Shown here: positions 17,010-27,768 of the stretch, piece by piece
Layout of the letters: every line of letters begins with the position of its first letter
Numbering within the stretch: position 1 is the stretch's first letter
Assembly: GCF_010731755.1 (NCBI RefSeq)
Contig: NZ_AP022589.1
Coordinates: forward strand, 2,542,001-2,606,000
Direction of reading: 5' to 3'
Origin: Mycolicibacter minnesotensis
GTDB lineage: Bacteria; Actinomycetota; Actinomycetes; Mycobacteriales; Mycobacteriaceae
Length of the DNA: 64,000 bases
Translations under genes and position numbers: made by a program
Notes under the pieces: generated by a model
Told to the model about the DNA's origin: nothing
The model's database searches: none
The model's input: only the letters and a program-made list of their open reading frames with translations

Positions 17010-17237
17010 GTGAGCATCGGGGCGCTGATCGAGGCCGGGCTGTGGTCCGGGCTCGTCTACGTGATCGCCGGCGTGGTGTGGCTGTTTCTGAACCCCGACG
17101 GCGTCGAGCGTCTGCAAACACAGCTTGAGCGGCACTACGGCATACCGCCGGCCAGTGTCTATGAGGTGGCGGCGGTGGCCTCGGTGGCACTGTGGCCGGC
17201 GATGCTACTGCTGCCGGTCGACGACTGCGCACCCTGA
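17010..17237 (+). CDS. Small two-helix membrane protein
   Basis: About 75 residues from GTG 17010, with two membrane segments: LIEAGLWSGLVYVIAGVVWLFL and VYEVAAVASVALWPAMLLL. The frame is open upstream to GTG 16953, but that start would put the fadB terminator hairpin inside the gene, so the shorter form is preferred. Similar small proteins follow fadB in other mycobacteria in my recollection. The function is unknown. Convergent with the flavin-binding protein gene. Confidence 0.5.
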   Translation: MSIGALIEAGLWSGLVYVIAGVVWLFLNPDGVERLQTQLERHYGIPPASVYEVAAVASVALWPAMLLLPVDDCAP

Positions 17238-17247
17238 GCCGAAGCGG

Positions 17248-17673
17248 TCAGATCGCGCCCAGGTCCGCCGACAGCCAGTGCTGGGGCCTCAGATAGATGA
17301 CGACCTGTTCGCCCAGCTCGGCCTGTGCGAACTGCAAGAACCGCTCGGCCCGTTCCGGCGGCAGGTAGCGGTGGGCCAGCTCGGCATGAAGTTCCTCGCT
17401 GCCGGGGTCGATGCGGCTGACCGTGCCGTCCACGCTGACGTAGCGCAACGTCGGTTCGGTGCGCTCCACCATCAGCGAGAAGCAGCCGGCCGTCTCGATG
17501 AGCCTGGCCTTGCGTGACCCGGCCGCGGTCATCACCCAGGGTTCCCCACCGGGCGTGTACTGATACCAGATCGGCACGGTCAGGGGCCCGCGGCCGACGC
17601 CGGCGTCCACCGACAGCGCCGCGATGTGTGGCTCGGCCAGGAACTGCTCGCGCTCGTCCTGGGAAAGACTCAT
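17248..17673 (-). CDS. Pyridoxamine 5'-phosphate oxidase-family protein
   Basis: A 141-residue split-barrel flavin/F420-binding fold: IAALSVDAGVGRGPLTVPIWYQY near the N-terminus, GSRKARLIETAGCFSLMVER in the middle, and RYVSVDGTVSRI. Short single-domain members in mycobacteria include F420-dependent reductases and haem-binding proteins; the cofactor cannot be decided here. It sits alone between fadB and the helicase gene. Confidence 0.75.
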   Translation of the reverse strand: MSLSQDEREQFLAEPHIAALSVDAGVGRGPLTVPIWYQYTPGGEPWVMTAAGSRKARLIETAGCFSLMVERTEPTLRYVSVDGTVSRIDPGSEELHAELAHRYLPPERAERFLQFAQAELGEQVVIYLRPQHWLSADLGAI

Positions 17674-17707
17674 GTTTGGAGACTAACCACCAACGGCGTG
17701 GGTGGTG

Positions 17708-19360
17708 TCAGATCGCCGGACCCAGCAGGTCGTCGGCGTCGCGGATGATGTAGCCGTAGCCCTGCTCGGCCAGGAACCGCTGCCGGTGTGCGGCGTATTC
17801 GGCGTCCAGACTGTCGCGGGCGACCACCGAATAGAACACCGCGCCGCCGCCGTCGGCCTTGGGGCGCAACAGCCGGCCCAAACGCTGGGCCTCCTCCTGC
17901 CGGGAGCCGAAGGTGCCCGAGACCTGCACCGCCACCGAGGCCTCCGGCAGATCGATCGAGAAGTTGGCGACCTTGGACACCACCAGGGTGGAGATCTCGC
18001 CTCGCCGGAAGGCGTCGAACAGCTTCTCGCGCTCGGCGGTGCGGGTCGAACCTTGGATGACCGGGGCATCGAGCTGCTCGCCCAGCTCTTCCAGTTGATC
18101 GAGGTAGGCGCCGATCACCAGGGTCTGTTCGCCGGGATGCTGTTTGAGGATCGAGCGCACCACCGCGATCTTGGAATGCACCGTCGCACAGAGCTTGTAG
18201 CGCTCCTCGGGCTCGGCCACCGCGTAGGTCATCCGCTCGGTCTCGGTCATGGTGACCCGCACCTCGATGCACTCGGCCGGCGCGATCCAGCCCTGGGCCT
18301 CGATGTCCTTCCACGGCGCGTCGTAGCGCTTGGGTCCGATCAGCGAGAAGACATCACCTTCGCGGCCGTCCTCGCGGATCAATGTTGCGGTCAGCCCCAG
18401 CCGGCGGCGCGACTGCAGGTCGGCGGTCATCCGGAACACCGGCGCGGGCAGCAGGTGCACCTCGTCGTAGATGATCAGCCCCCAGTCACGGCTGTCGAAC
18501 AGCTCCAGGTGCCGATATTCGCCCTTGGTGCGCCGGGTGATCACCTGATAGGTGGCGATGGTGACCGGCCGGATCTCCTTGCGCTCACCGGAGTACTCGC
18601 CGATCTCCTCTTCGGTCAGTGAGGTGCGGGCGATCAGCTCGCGTTTCCACTGCCGGCCGGCCACGGTGTTGGTGACCAGGATCAGTGTGGTGGCCTGCGC
18701 CTTGGCCATGGCGGCGGCGCCCACCAATGTCTTGCCGGCGCCGCAGGGCAACACCACCACCCCGGAGCCGCCCGCCCAGAACGAGTCGGCGGCCATCTCC
18801 TGGTAGTCGCGCAGCACCCAGCCGTCTTGGGCCAGCGCGATCGGATGGGCCTCGCCGTCGACGTAGCCGGCCAGATCCTCGGCCGGCCAGCCGACTTTGA
18901 GCAGCATCTGCTTGACCCGGCCGCGTTCGCTGGGATGCACCACGACGGTGTCGTCGTCGATGCGGGCGCCCAGCATCGGAGCGATCTTCTTGTTGCGCAG
19001 CACTTCCTCGAGCACCGCGCGATCCAGGCTGACCAGAGTCAGACCATGCACCGGGCTCTTCACCAGCTGCAGGCGCCCGTAGCGTGCCATGGTGTCGACG
19101 ATGTCGACCAGCAGCGGCTGCGGCACCGCATACCGGGAGTGGCTGACCAGCGCATCGACCACCTGCTCGGCGTCGTGGCCGGCGGCTCGGGCGTTCCACA
19201 GCGCCAGCGGGGTGATGCGGTAGGTGTGCACATGCTCCGGGGCGCGCTCCAGCTCGGCGAACGGCGCGATCGCGGCGCGCGCCGAACCGGCCAGTTCGTG
19301 ATCGACCTCGAGCAGCACGGTCTTGTCGGATTGGACGATCAGCGGCCCGTCAGTGCTCAT
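17708..19360 (-). CDS. XPB-type DNA repair helicase (Rv0861c-like)
   Basis: A 550-residue superfamily 2 helicase. After an N-terminal XPB domain come motif I LPCGAGKTLVG, the DEVH box in IIYDEVHLLPA, motif III LGLTATL, and the C-terminal RecA domain ending with motif VI QRLGRLLRPK. M. tuberculosis XPB unwinds DNA 3' to 5' and also anneals strands. The partner gene 40 bases upstream on the same strand encodes a helicase-associated protein, so the two are probably one operon. Confidence 0.95.
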   Translation of the reverse strand: MSTDGPLIVQSDKTVLLEVDHELAGSARAAIAPFAELERAPEHVHTYRITPLALWNARAAGHDAEQVVDALVSHSRYAVPQPLLVDIVDTMARYGRLQLVKSPVHGLTLVSLDRAVLEEVLRNKKIAPMLGARIDDDTVVVHPSERGRVKQMLLKVGWPAEDLAGYVDGEAHPIALAQDGWVLRDYQEMAADSFWAGGSGVVVLPCGAGKTLVGAAAMAKAQATTLILVTNTVAGRQWKRELIARTSLTEEEIGEYSGERKEIRPVTIATYQVITRRTKGEYRHLELFDSRDWGLIIYDEVHLLPAPVFRMTADLQSRRRLGLTATLIREDGREGDVFSLIGPKRYDAPWKDIEAQGWIAPAECIEVRVTMTETERMTYAVAEPEERYKLCATVHSKIAVVRSILKQHPGEQTLVIGAYLDQLEELGEQLDAPVIQGSTRTAEREKLFDAFRRGEISTLVVSKVANFSIDLPEASVAVQVSGTFGSRQEEAQRLGRLLRPKADGGGAVFYSVVARDSLDAEYAAHRQRFLAEQGYGYIIRDADDLLGPAI

Positions 19361-19400
19361 GGCCCCATTATCGGCGAGAGGTCGGACACCGCGCCCGGCG

Positions 19401-21722
19401 CTAGGCTTCTTCAGCCGCCGAGGACACCGAGGTGATGCGGTGAATCGCGAAATCCTTCATCTGCCCCGACGTCGAATCGAAGGCCACCAGCCGCCCACCC
19501 AGCACCTGGGTGGGCGCCACCTCGCGCTGGGTGGCGACGCCGGCGGCGTCGACGTAGCCGATCAGCACGGTGGCCCGCTCCAGAGCGGCGCGCTTGAGCA
19601 TGATCATCGCGGTCACCGGATCCAGCCGGATGTTGTCGAACGGTGCCGAGGTCACGGTGCGCAGCACCCGCACCAGCGCGGTCAGGCTGTCGTCGCCGGG
19701 GCCGGAGTGCGCCCGGTGTCCGCGACGTTCCGCGGGGGTGTGCACCCGCATGCCGCGGGGCCGGATGTCGACGATCATTCCGGTGGCATCCTCGGCGGCC
19801 GGAGCCAAGCCGGCATCCCGCAGCGCGGCCAGCACATCGGCAAGCGGAGCCTGCGCCACTGCCACCGTCGGAGCCAGCATCCGCAGTCCCAAGGCCTCGG
19901 CGGCCGGAACGGCCACTGCCTGGGCCAGCAGTGTGGGATCCTCGCAGCGCACGAACGAGGCCGCCATCCCGATCCGCAGCTGGCCATGCCGTCGCGCCAC
20001 ATCATCGATCAGATAACTGAGCCCCTGCGGGACCGGAGTCTTCGAGTGTTTCTCGAAGAACGCCCGCAGACCCGCCCCGGTCCGACCCACGTCCAGGGCG
20101 GAGCGGATGGTCTGCTCGGAGACTCGGTAGACCATTGCCGCACCGGCCGACTCCACGGTGGCGACGACGGCCAGCTCCTCGGCGAGTTCGCGTTTCAGCG
20201 GGCCGGGCACCACCACGGTCAGATCGGCCTGTACCAGGAAGTGATCGATCGGCTCAGGCAGCGCCCTGGCCATCGCGGTCACTGCGGCGGCATCGTCGGC
20301 GTCGGTGGCGGAGCCTCGCGCGCTGCCCGCCAACAGCAGTCGTGCCGGCGAGCTCAACGCACCCCGGCCCAGCACACCCAGGGCGTGCGCCTCGTCGAGC
20401 AGTTCGCCGACCGGGCCGGGCTGCAGTCGGCTGGCCCAACGCGGCCGACGCCAGACCAATTCCTGTGACGCGGACACGGCGTCGACCCCGGCTCCGTCGG
20501 GCAGTTCTGCGAGCATGCCGAGCAGCAGCCGACGGTCCAGCGGTGCGGCGGTGGAGAACAGCGGCGTGGACAACGCTGCTCGGGGTTTGCCGTCGGCGCC
20601 GCGGCTGCCGATCAGCCCCGGCCGTGCCGGCAGATCCAGCCAGGTGGCGGCCAACAGGTGCCAGCGTTGAGCGGTGGACTGCTCGGCGAACCGGTCGGCG
20701 AGCACCGTCGGCGCCCAGTACGGACCGTCGGTGTCGGGCCATTCCCGCTGGTCGACGATCGCCGGATCGGGAAAGTCGGCCGCGATCAGCCGGGCAGTGG
20801 CCGCCACCTCAAGCAGCAGACCCAGCCGAGTCTCATCGACACCGGTGGCCTTGGCGAGCCGTTTGACCTCGCGTACACCCAGTCCGCCGGTACGCAGCTC
20901 CGGCACCGGCGTCTCGCCCAGGCTGGCCACGATCAGGTCGAGTTCGCGCAGCACGTCGATGACCGCGCCGGCAGCAGCCGCGTCAACATCGGCCGCGGTG
21001 GTCTTCGACACCACCGGATCGGGTGCCTCCAACGCGATCGGTCCGGGCTGCTCGCCGCGCAAGATCTGTCCCACCAGTCGAGGCAGGATCACCGTCTCCT
21101 CGTCGACGCGACGCAACAGACCCGCCGCGAGCAGCCGGGGCACCGGGCGTTCCCGCGGTGCCTCGGGGGCGGCGTCGCGGGTGCGCCCGATCGGGGAACC
21201 GGCAAGCAACTTGTCCAGGAGGTCCCGTTGGGCGTTGTCCAGATCGGCGATGGCCGCACGCAGCGCGGTCAGCTCCGCCGCCCCCACCGGCTCCTCTCGG
21301 GTCACCTGTCCGGGCTGCCAGGGCAGGCCCGCGCCGGCTTCGGCGACCACGCGCAGCACCCCGCCGGGCTCATGCGGCGATCCCCAACACAGCGCCCGCT
21401 CGATCAGCCCGGCCAGCGCCTCGGTGACCGCGTCGGCGGGCGCGCGGTCCCCGAGCAGCTCCAGCAGGTCTGCCACGGGCACACCGCTGGAATCGGCGTG
21501 CAACTCCAGCAAGGCGTCCAGGACGGCCAGGTGCAGGAAGTCCAGCTCATCGGTGGCCGCCCGAACCGACTGGCGGGCCTGCGCGCGCGCGGCGAGCGCG
21601 GCGATACTGCCCGGCGGTGGTTGGGCGAGGTCGGGCCGCAGCTTCAGTAGCCGGATCAGATCCTCGTCGGGCAGCTCGGCCAGCCACGACCCCAGTGGGA
21701 CTCCCCGGGCGCGTTCGGTCAT
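19401..21722 (-). CDS. Helicase-associated domain protein (Rv0862c-like)
   Basis: A 773-residue protein read from [11 protein letters not shown] at 21722. It starts with [25 protein letters not shown], typical of the actinobacterial family named for an XPB/Ssl2-like N-terminal helicase-associated domain. A WYL-like C-terminal end ([30 protein letters not shown]) is visible. No helicase motifs of its own. It is conserved directly upstream of the XPB helicase gene, which suggests a joint role in DNA repair; this is inferred from context. Confidence 0.85.
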   Translation of the reverse strand: MTERARGVPLGSWLAELPDEDLIRLLKLRPDLAQPPPGSIAALAARAQARQSVRAATDELDFLHLAVLDALLELHADSSGVPVADLLELLGDRAPADAVTEALAGLIERALCWGSPHEPGGVLRVVAEAGAGLPWQPGQVTREEPVGAAELTALRAAIADLDNAQRDLLDKLLAGSPIGRTRDAAPEAPRERPVPRLLAAGLLRRVDEETVILPRLVGQILRGEQPGPIALEAPDPVVSKTTAADVDAAAAGAVIDVLRELDLIVASLGETPVPELRTGGLGVREVKRLAKATGVDETRLGLLLEVAATARLIAADFPDPAIVDQREWPDTDGPYWAPTVLADRFAEQSTAQRWHLLAATWLDLPARPGLIGSRGADGKPRAALSTPLFSTAAPLDRRLLLGMLAELPDGAGVDAVSASQELVWRRPRWASRLQPGPVGELLDEAHALGVLGRGALSSPARLLLAGSARGSATDADDAAAVTAMARALPEPIDHFLVQADLTVVVPGPLKRELAEELAVVATVESAGAAMVYRVSEQTIRSALDVGRTGAGLRAFFEKHSKTPVPQGLSYLIDDVARRHGQLRIGMAASFVRCEDPTLLAQAVAVPAAEALGLRMLAPTVAVAQAPLADVLAALRDAGLAPAAEDATGMIVDIRPRGMRVHTPAERRGHRAHSGPGDDSLTALVRVLRTVTSAPFDNIRLDPVTAMIMLKRAALERATVLIGYVDAAGVATQREVAPTQVLGGRLVAFDSTSGQMKDFAIHRITSVSSAAEEA

Positions 21723-21783
21723 CGCGACCAGCGTAAGGCCCAACCGGTGAACGGCGTCGATCGCGACCTGTCAGAATGGTCCC

Positions 21784-21972
21784 GTGGCTGGAAACCAGGA
21801 CAACAAGAACCGGTATGTCGACAACGGTTGGCCGCAGACCGACGGCGAACCCGCTGTCAGCGAGCTGCGCACCGACCGGACCGGCGCACTGTCGCCGTTC
21901 GGGGACCTCGAGTTCCCGCTGCCGTCCGAAGAGCTGCCCTACCTACATCCGGTCACCGTCGTCAACCGGTAG
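21784..21972 (+). CDS. Conserved small protein (Rv0863-like)
   Basis: A 62-residue polar protein, GTG start at 21784, conserved in mycobacteria immediately upstream of moaC2 (Rv0863 in M. tuberculosis). It ends with [12 protein letters not shown]. No transmembrane segment or known domain. It is 11 bases ahead of moaC2 and probably co-transcribed, but a role in cofactor synthesis is only a guess from position. Confidence 0.65.
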   Translation: MAGNQDNKNRYVDNGWPQTDGEPAVSELRTDRTGALSPFGDLEFPLPSEELPYLHPVTVVNR

Positions 21973-21983
21973 CCGGTGACGTC

Positions 21984-22457
21984 ATGACCGGCCCGCTCTC
22001 ACACCTCGACGAACGGGGGGCGGCGCACATGGTCGACGTCAGCGCCAAGGCGAGCACCAAGCGGGTCGCGGTCGCCGGTGCAGTGCTGCGTACCACCGCC
22101 GAAGTGGTGCAGCTGATCTCGGCCGGCGGACTGCCCAAGGGTGACGCGCTGGCTACCGCACGGGTGGCGGGAATCATGGCTGCCAAACGCACCAGTGACC
22201 TGATCCCGCTCTGCCATCAACTCGCCCTCACCGGCGTCGATGTGGAATTCACCATCGGCGAATCCCAGATCGACATCACCGCCGCGGTGCGCACCACCGA
22301 CCGGACCGGGGTGGAGATGGAGGCGCTGACCGCCGTCAGCGTGGCGGCCCTGACCCTCTACGACATGATCAAGGCGGTCGACCGCGCCGCGGTGATCGAT
22401 GACATCCGGGTACTGAGCAAGGACGGTGGCCGTACCGGGGCCTGGGAGCGCGCGTGA
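21984..22457 (+). CDS. moaC2: Cyclic pyranopterin monophosphate synthase MoaC
   Basis: 157 residues. MoaC converts 3',8-cyclo-7,8-dihydro-GTP to cyclic pyranopterin monophosphate, the second step of molybdenum cofactor synthesis. The family signature is present: [18 protein letters not shown] with the essential Lys and His, then [20 protein letters not shown] and KAVDRAA. The ATG at 21984 gives [20 protein letters not shown], the usual N-terminus. The stop overlaps the mog start by four bases. Confidence 0.95.
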   Translation: MTGPLSHLDERGAAHMVDVSAKASTKRVAVAGAVLRTTAEVVQLISAGGLPKGDALATARVAGIMAAKRTSDLIPLCHQLALTGVDVEFTIGESQIDITAAVRTTDRTGVEMEALTAVSVAALTLYDMIKAVDRAAVIDDIRVLSKDGGRTGAWERA

Positions 22458-22933
22458 GCGCTCGGACCGCCCGGATCATCATCGCCTCTACCCGAGCCGC
22501 CGCCGGCGTGTACAGCGACCGCACCGGGCCCATCATCGCCGAATGGCTGCAGCAGCGCGGTTTCGCGCCGGTCCAGCCAGAGGTGGTTCCCGACGGGGAA
22601 CCGGTAGGGATCGCCCTGCGCGCCGCGCTGGCCGCCTCGCCGGAGCTGATCATCACCTCCGGTGGAACCGGTATCGCGCCCACCGATGACACCCCGGCGC
22701 AGACCCGGGCCGTGCTCGACTACGACATCCCCGGGCTGGCCGATGCCCTCCGCCGCTCCGGACTGCCGCAGGTGCCGACCTCGATACTGTCGCGAGGCGT
22801 GTGCGGGGTGGCCGGCCGCAGCCTGATCATCAACCTCCCTGGGTCCTCCGGCGGGGTGCGCGACGGGCTCGGTGTGCTTGCCGAGGTCCTGGATCACGCA
22901 CTCGACCAGCTCGCCGGCGGGGATCACCGATGA
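22454..22933 (+). CDS. mog: Molybdopterin adenylyltransferase-like protein Mog/MoaB
   Basis: 159 residues, MoaB/Mog family. It binds molybdopterin and activates it with ATP for metal insertion. Motifs: [15 protein letters not shown] and [18 protein letters not shown], which line the pterin site. GTG start inside ATGA-type overlap with moaC2, and its stop overlaps moaE2, so three genes are translated as a coupled unit. Confidence 0.93.
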   Translation: MSARTARIIIASTRAAAGVYSDRTGPIIAEWLQQRGFAPVQPEVVPDGEPVGIALRAALAASPELIITSGGTGIAPTDDTPAQTRAVLDYDIPGLADALRRSGLPQVPTSILSRGVCGVAGRSLIINLPGSSGGVRDGLGVLAEVLDHALDQLAGGDHR

Positions 22934-23367
22934 CGGAGAACGGCGCGCAGGTGCTGCGCGCGGCGATCACCGAGGATCCGATCGTGCTGGCCGAGCACGA
23001 GGAGCTGGTGAGCCACCGGGCCGCGGGAGCGATCGTCGGATTCGTGGGAATGATCCGCGACCATGACGGCGGGCGGCAGGTGAGAAGGCTGGAATACTCC
23101 GCGCACCCGTCGGCGTCGCAGGTGATGGCCGACGTGCTGGCCGAGATCGCCCAGCAGGCGGTCGGGGTTCGTGCCCTGGCGGCCAGCCATCGGGTCGGCG
23201 CGCTGCACATCGGCGATGCCGCCCTGGTGGCCGCGGTGGCCGCCGATCACCGCCGGGAGGCCTTCGAGGCCTGCGCCTTGCTGGTCGACACGGTCAAGGC
23301 CCGGCTGCCGGTGTGGAAGCACCAGTTCTTCACCGATGGAACCGAGGAGTGGGTGGGCTCGGCCTGA
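22930..23367 (+). CDS. moaE2: Molybdopterin synthase large subunit MoaE
   Basis: 145 residues from the ATG at 22930. MoaE receives sulfur from the thiocarboxylated C-terminus of MoaD and puts it onto cyclic pyranopterin. Signature parts: [47 protein letters not shown] and the catalytic PVWKHQFF lysine. The matching small subunit moaD2 is encoded on the other strand past rpfA. A bidirectional terminator follows. Confidence 0.95.
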   Translation: MTENGAQVLRAAITEDPIVLAEHEELVSHRAAGAIVGFVGMIRDHDGGRQVRRLEYSAHPSASQVMADVLAEIAQQAVGVRALAASHRVGALHIGDAALVAAVAADHRREAFEACALLVDTVKARLPVWKHQFFTDGTEEWVGSA

Positions 23368-23386
23368 TGGCCCGAGAACACAAAAA

Positions 23387-23412
23387 ACGGGGGCCGGATG
23401 ACCGGCCCCCGT
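23387..23412. terminator. Bidirectional terminator between moaE2 and rpfA
   Basis: 11-bp perfect stem (ACGGGGGCCGG and complement) with loop ATGA. It is flanked by an A-run on the left (CACAAAAA) and CTTT on the right, so it can work as an intrinsic terminator for moaE2 rightward and for rpfA leftward. Confidence 0.85.
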
Positions 23413-23430
23413 CTTTCGTAGGTGTGCTGT

Positions 23431-24558
<1,128 letters not shown>

Positions 24559-24602
24559 TTTCCTTGCCCGTTGGATGGAGCTCGGCGCTACGGGCAAGGA
24601 AA
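24559..24602 (-). repeat. 13-bp stem-loop directly 5' of the riboswitch
   Basis: Perfect 13-bp inverted repeat (TTTCCTTGCCCGT and complement, arms 24559-24571 and 24590-24602) with an 18-base loop. In the RNA the loop contains CTCCATCC (complement of 24573-24580), which is fully complementary to GGATGGAG just before the aptamer core (complement of 24535-24542). This allows an H-type pseudoknot. Confidence 0.7.
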
Positions 24603-24716
24603 AGGTGAATCGAACGGAAAATTTTCGATACACCCGGAGATGTACGGTAACCGCTCTTACCCGCCGCGTCACCCTTCTCGTGTCCTGGTGTTTTCTTCGT
24701 CGATCCTGCTCAAAAC

Positions 24717-24732
24717 ACCCGGAAAGCCGGGT
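24717..24732 (-). terminator. Terminator-like hairpin downstream of moaD2
   Basis: On the minus strand ACCCGG-CTTT-CCGGGT is followed by GTTTTG, an intrinsic-terminator shape 132 bases after the moaD2 stop. It would separate the moaA2-moaD2 transcript from rpfA. If the rpfA promoter lies further upstream it would instead be part of the rpfA leader. Confidence 0.5.
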
Positions 24733-24791
24733 ATTTGTGCAGGTCAAGAGCTGCTCCACCAAGCTGTTGTCGAGTCGTTATCAATCCGTTA

Positions 24792-24807
24792 TGTGACGTA
24801 GATCATG
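24792..24807. promoter_or_regulatory. Candidate CRP (Rv3676-like) site
   Basis: TGTGA-CGTAGA-TCATG matches the CRP consensus TGTGA-N6-TCACA at eight of ten positions. rpfA is a known CRP target in M. tuberculosis. The site lies about 420 bases upstream of the rpfA ATG, consistent with the long riboswitch leader, and just past the moaD2 stop. Confidence 0.4.
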
Positions 24808-24863
24808 CTATCCGCCGGGTTTGATTCGGCGGTCCAGCTTCGTCTCTCCTTCGTCGGGCCTCG

Positions 24864-25142
24864 CTAACCGCCGGCGAACGGAGGCAGGATGTCCACCGTT
24901 TCACCGGGTTGCAGCGGTGCCTCGTGGTCGCGCACCGCGACGCCGTCACGTAGATACGAGCAGCGCCGCAACACCGCCGCCAGTCGCTCGCTGCGGCCGG
25001 CGAGGTCCTCAGCCAAGGCCCCCACGCCGGCCCCGCGCGGCACACTGACAGCCTCCGAGTCGGTCCCCGCCGCCGCGCGTGCGGCCGCGAAGTAGCGGAC
25101 CGTCACCGATACACCGGTGGAGCTGTCGGTCGGTGTGGGCAC
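24864..25142 (-). CDS. moaD2: Molybdopterin synthase sulfur carrier MoaD
   Basis: 92 residues, ubiquitin-like beta-grasp fold: [15 protein letters not shown] at the start and the C-terminal double glycine (ILPPFAGG), which is activated and thiocarboxylated to supply sulfur to MoaE. An N-terminal extension of about 11 residues precedes the usual start. Only three bases separate it from moaA2 upstream, so the two are one operon. Confidence 0.93.
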   Translation of the reverse strand: MPTPTDSSTGVSVTVRYFAAARAAAGTDSEAVSVPRGAGVGALAEDLAGRSERLAAVLRRCSYLRDGVAVRDHEAPLQPGETVDILPPFAGG

Positions 25143-25145
25143 GGA

Positions 25146-26282
25146 TCAGCCGCCGATCGCGCTCATGGGGCGGTCCGGCTGGATGAAATCTGGATCGTTG
25201 ATGCCATGGCCGGCCTTCTTGCTCCACATCGCGGCCCGCCAGGCCTGCTCAATGGTGTCGTCATCGCAGCCTCTCCGCATCAGGGCGCGCAGATCGGACT
25301 CGGCGGAGGAGAACAGGCAGTTGCGGATCTGCCCGTCGGCGGTGAGCCGCGTGCGGTCACAGCTTCCGCAGAACGGCCGCGATACCGAGGCGATGATTCC
25401 GAACGTCCCGGCACGGTTGTGCGGCCCATCGTCGACCAGCCAGACCTCGGCGGGCGCGGCCCCACGCGGCTGTGGATCGTGGCGCAGCACAAAGCGAGCT
25501 CGCACGGCCTCCAGGATCTGGTCGACATTGAGCCCGCCGTCGCGGGTCCAGCTGTGGTCGGCATCCAGCGGCATCATCTCGATGACCCGCAGCTGGTAGC
25601 CGCGATCCAGGCAGAACTGCAGCAGATTGACGATGTCGTCTCCGGTGACCTTCGGGTCGAGTACGGCGTTGACCTTGATCGGCGCCATCCCTGCTTGCGT
25701 CGCAGCATCCAGGCCGGCCAGTACGTCGGGCAGCCGGTCGCGCCGGGTGATCTCCGCGAAATGGGCACGGTCGACGGTGTCCAGCGACACGTTGACCCGG
25801 TCCAGGCCCGCTGCCACCAGGGCGGCGGCCCGGCGGGCCAGGCCGAGGCCGTTGGTGGTCAAGGCGATCTCGGGGCGAGGGTGCAGCGCGGCGGCGCCGG
25901 CCACCACGCCTTCCAGATGGCGAGCCAGCAGTGGTTCGCCGCCGGTGAACCGAATGTCGGTGATGCCGAGCCGGCCGACGCCGATCCGGATCAGCCGGAT
26001 CAGCTCATCGTCGCTCAACAGGTGCCCGCTCGGAATCCAGTCCAGGCCTTCGGCGGGCATGCAATAGGTGCAGCGCAGATTGCAGCGGTCGGTCAGCGAT
26101 ATCCGCAGGTCGGTGTGGACCCGGCCGAAGGTGTCCACCAAGGGGCCGGTTGTTGGCATCGGTGCGGCAACGGCGCGCTCCACGGCCTCGCCGAAGGCCG
26201 TCCGGGCGGCCTTCGTAGGGTCCGCGTCGCCCGCCTCCGCCAACGGCGGGGGCGTGTCCAGACCCGGGTGCCTCAACGTCAT
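25146..26282 (-). CDS. moaA2: GTP 3',8-cyclase MoaA
   Basis: 378 residues, a radical-SAM enzyme that converts GTP to 3',8-cyclo-dihydro-GTP, the first committed step of molybdopterin synthesis. The N-terminal cluster motif is CNLRCTYC within [14 protein letters not shown], and FTGGEPLL follows. The C-terminal [4Fe-4S] cluster is bound by [10 protein letters not shown] and a later Cys in IRNC. The chain ends with Gly-Gly as MoaA needs. A longer N-terminus (about 50 residues before [12 protein letters not shown]) is normal in mycobacteria. Confidence 0.95.
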   Translation of the reverse strand: MTLRHPGLDTPPPLAEAGDADPTKAARTAFGEAVERAVAAPMPTTGPLVDTFGRVHTDLRISLTDRCNLRCTYCMPAEGLDWIPSGHLLSDDELIRLIRIGVGRLGITDIRFTGGEPLLARHLEGVVAGAAALHPRPEIALTTNGLGLARRAAALVAAGLDRVNVSLDTVDRAHFAEITRRDRLPDVLAGLDAATQAGMAPIKVNAVLDPKVTGDDIVNLLQFCLDRGYQLRVIEMMPLDADHSWTRDGGLNVDQILEAVRARFVLRHDPQPRGAAPAEVWLVDDGPHNRAGTFGIIASVSRPFCGSCDRTRLTADGQIRNCLFSSAESDLRALMRRGCDDDTIEQAWRAAMWSKKAGHGINDPDFIQPDRPMSAIGG

Positions 26283-26379
26283 GTCCGTTTCCGATTCGGT
26301 GGGCCGGGGAGTGACCGAATCAACTTCGGCGTCCGGTCGCGATCTCCTTCAGCGGCTTCGTCAGCCTACCGAGCAAACC

Positions 26380-26450
26380 TGGGTGTTTTGCGGGTCTGGG
26401 TCCTAGTAAGATCTGCTGCTGACGCGTCCTGCGCAGGCGGGACGCTTCCT
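26380..26450 (+). promoter_or_regulatory. Promoter and leader hairpin of the cold-shock gene
   Basis: A TAAGAT -10-like box at 26407-26412 has GTTTTG about 16 bases upstream. Downstream the leader folds into GCGTCC/GGACGC (26424-26429 with 26440-26445) followed by TTCCTTTA, a terminator-like or RNA-thermosensor-like element about 50 bases before the GTG start. Assignments are by inspection only. Confidence 0.35.
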
Positions 26451-26495
26451 TTATGTCCCCACGTACGTGATCAGCTAGACAAGCAGGTGAGACCA

Positions 26496-26909
26496 GTGCC
26501 GACCGGCAAGGTGAAGTGGTACGACGCCGCGAAGGGCTTCGGCTTCCTGTCCCAGGAAGAGGGTGAGGACGTCTACGTCCGCGCCGCGGCCCTGCCGGAC
26601 GGTGTGGAGGGTCTCAAGGCAGGCCAGAAGGTCGAGTTCGGCGTTGCTGCCGGACGTCGTGGACCGCAGGCGCTGACGGTGAAGTTGATCGACCCGCCGC
26701 CGAGCCTGTCGCGGACCCGGCGTGAGGCCGCGCCCGCAGTCGAGCACCGGCACACCCCCGATGAGCTGCACGGCATGGTCGAGGACATGATCACCCTGCT
26801 GGAAGGCACTGTGCAGCCGGAACTGCGCAAGGGCAAATACCCGGACCGCAAGACCGCTCGGCAGATCTCCGAGGTGGTCAAGGCCGTGGCGCGCGAGCTC
26901 GACGCCTGA
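26496..26909 (+). CDS. cspB: Cold-shock domain protein CspB (Rv0871-like)
   Basis: 137 residues from GTG 26496. The first 67 residues are a cold-shock domain with [26 protein letters not shown], carrying RNP1-like KGFGF. The C-terminal 70 residues are a mycobacteria-specific helical extension ([19 protein letters not shown]). Single-stranded nucleic-acid binding chaperone. An RNP2-like DVYVRAAAL differs from the usual VFVHxSA. Confidence 0.93.
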   Translation: MPTGKVKWYDAAKGFGFLSQEEGEDVYVRAAALPDGVEGLKAGQKVEFGVAAGRRGPQALTVKLIDPPPSLSRTRREAAPAVEHRHTPDELHGMVEDMITLLEGTVQPELRKGKYPDRKTARQISEVVKAVARELDA

Positions 26910-26998
26910 GGCCGGCCGGTGCGGGCGATCCCACCGAACGGGATCGTCGCTGACTGACTGATGAACAGACGGTGGTCGTTGCCGATGCCGGAACAACT

Positions 26999-27015
26999 GG
27001 TCTGACCACCAGACC
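26999..27015. promoter_or_regulatory. Candidate GntR/FadR operator
   Basis: Inverted repeat GGTCTG-ACCAC-CAGACC 30 bases upstream of the GntR-family gene, overlapping a TGGT..ACCA core of the type FadR-subfamily regulators bind. It probably serves autoregulation. Confidence 0.5.
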
Positions 27016-27045
27016 TCAGGCCATTTTCGTGTTAGGGTTCGGGTC

Positions 27046-27768
27046 ATGACCCTGCAGCCGATCAATCGGCAGTCGATACCCGACGAGATCTTCGCCCAGC
27101 TCGCCGGCCAGGTGCTCTCTGGTGACCGGACGCCCGGCGAGTCTCTGCCGAGCGAGCGAACCCTGTCAGAGGCGCTTGGAGTCTCGCGCGCCGCCGTCCG
27201 GGAAGCGCTGGGCCGCCTGGACCGGGCGCGCCTCATCCAGGTCCGCCAGGGCGGATCAACGGTGGTCCGAGACTTCCGAGCCGAAGCCGGGTTCGATGTG
27301 CTGCCGCTACTGCTCGTGCATGGCGGCGACGTCGATCGCGCCACCTTGGCCAGCGTGATCGAAGCCCGCGCCATCATCGGTCCACAGGTGGCCGCACTGG
27401 CAGCGGCCCGCGCCAATGACGACGTCCGCGCCCGGCTGCGGACGGTGGTGGACGAATTGGAGGCTGAATCGGAGCCCGTGCAACGCATGTGGCGTGTTGT
27501 TGGGTTTTGGGAACTCATCGTGGACAGTGCCGAGTCCATCGCGTTTCGGCTCTTGTTCAACACGCTGAATCAGGCGTACGTGCCCGTCCTCGACGTGCTT
27601 GTCAACGTGATGGCTGCCGAGGTCAACGACATCGAGCATTACCGATGGCTGGCCGAGGCCGTCGCCGCCGGTGATGAAGGTGGCGCCCGTTCGGCCGCGG
27701 CGGAGCTCCTTGGATTGGGCAGTGCCGCATTCGCCGAACTCACCGACCAGCTGGCGGACCCGCGATGA
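27046..27768 (+). CDS. FadR-subfamily GntR transcriptional regulator
   Basis: 240 residues. N-terminal winged helix: LAGQVLSGDRTPGESLPSERTLSEALGVSRAAVREALGRL, of the FadR type. The C-terminal FCD-like helical ligand domain has a run of hydrophobic helices and LLFNTLNQAYVP, which matches fatty-acid-responsive members. Its stop overlaps the start of the following hydroxylase gene by four bases, so it probably controls that gene. Confidence 0.88.
   Translation: MTLQPINRQSIPDEIFAQLAGQVLSGDRTPGESLPSERTLSEALGVSRAAVREALGRLDRARLIQVRQGGSTVVRDFRAEAGFDVLPLLLVHGGDVDRATLASVIEARAIIGPQVAALAAARANDDVRARLRTVVDELEAESEPVQRMWRVVGFWELIVDSAESIAFRLLFNTLNQAYVPVLDVLVNVMAAEVNDIEHYRWLAEAVAAGDEGGARSAAAELLGLGSAAFAELTDQLADPR

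Noticed and set aside
13475..17017. A 1180-codon open frame on the minus strand opposite fadA-fadB
   Set aside because: It is a mirror of the strong GC bias at third codon positions of fadA and fadB. Its translation is Gly/Asp/His/Arg-rich low complexity and matches no fold.
25206..26909. Long plus-strand frame across moaA2 leading into cspB
   Set aside because: Only the part from GTG 26496 has a cold-shock domain; the rest is antisense to moaA2 with no recognisable domain.
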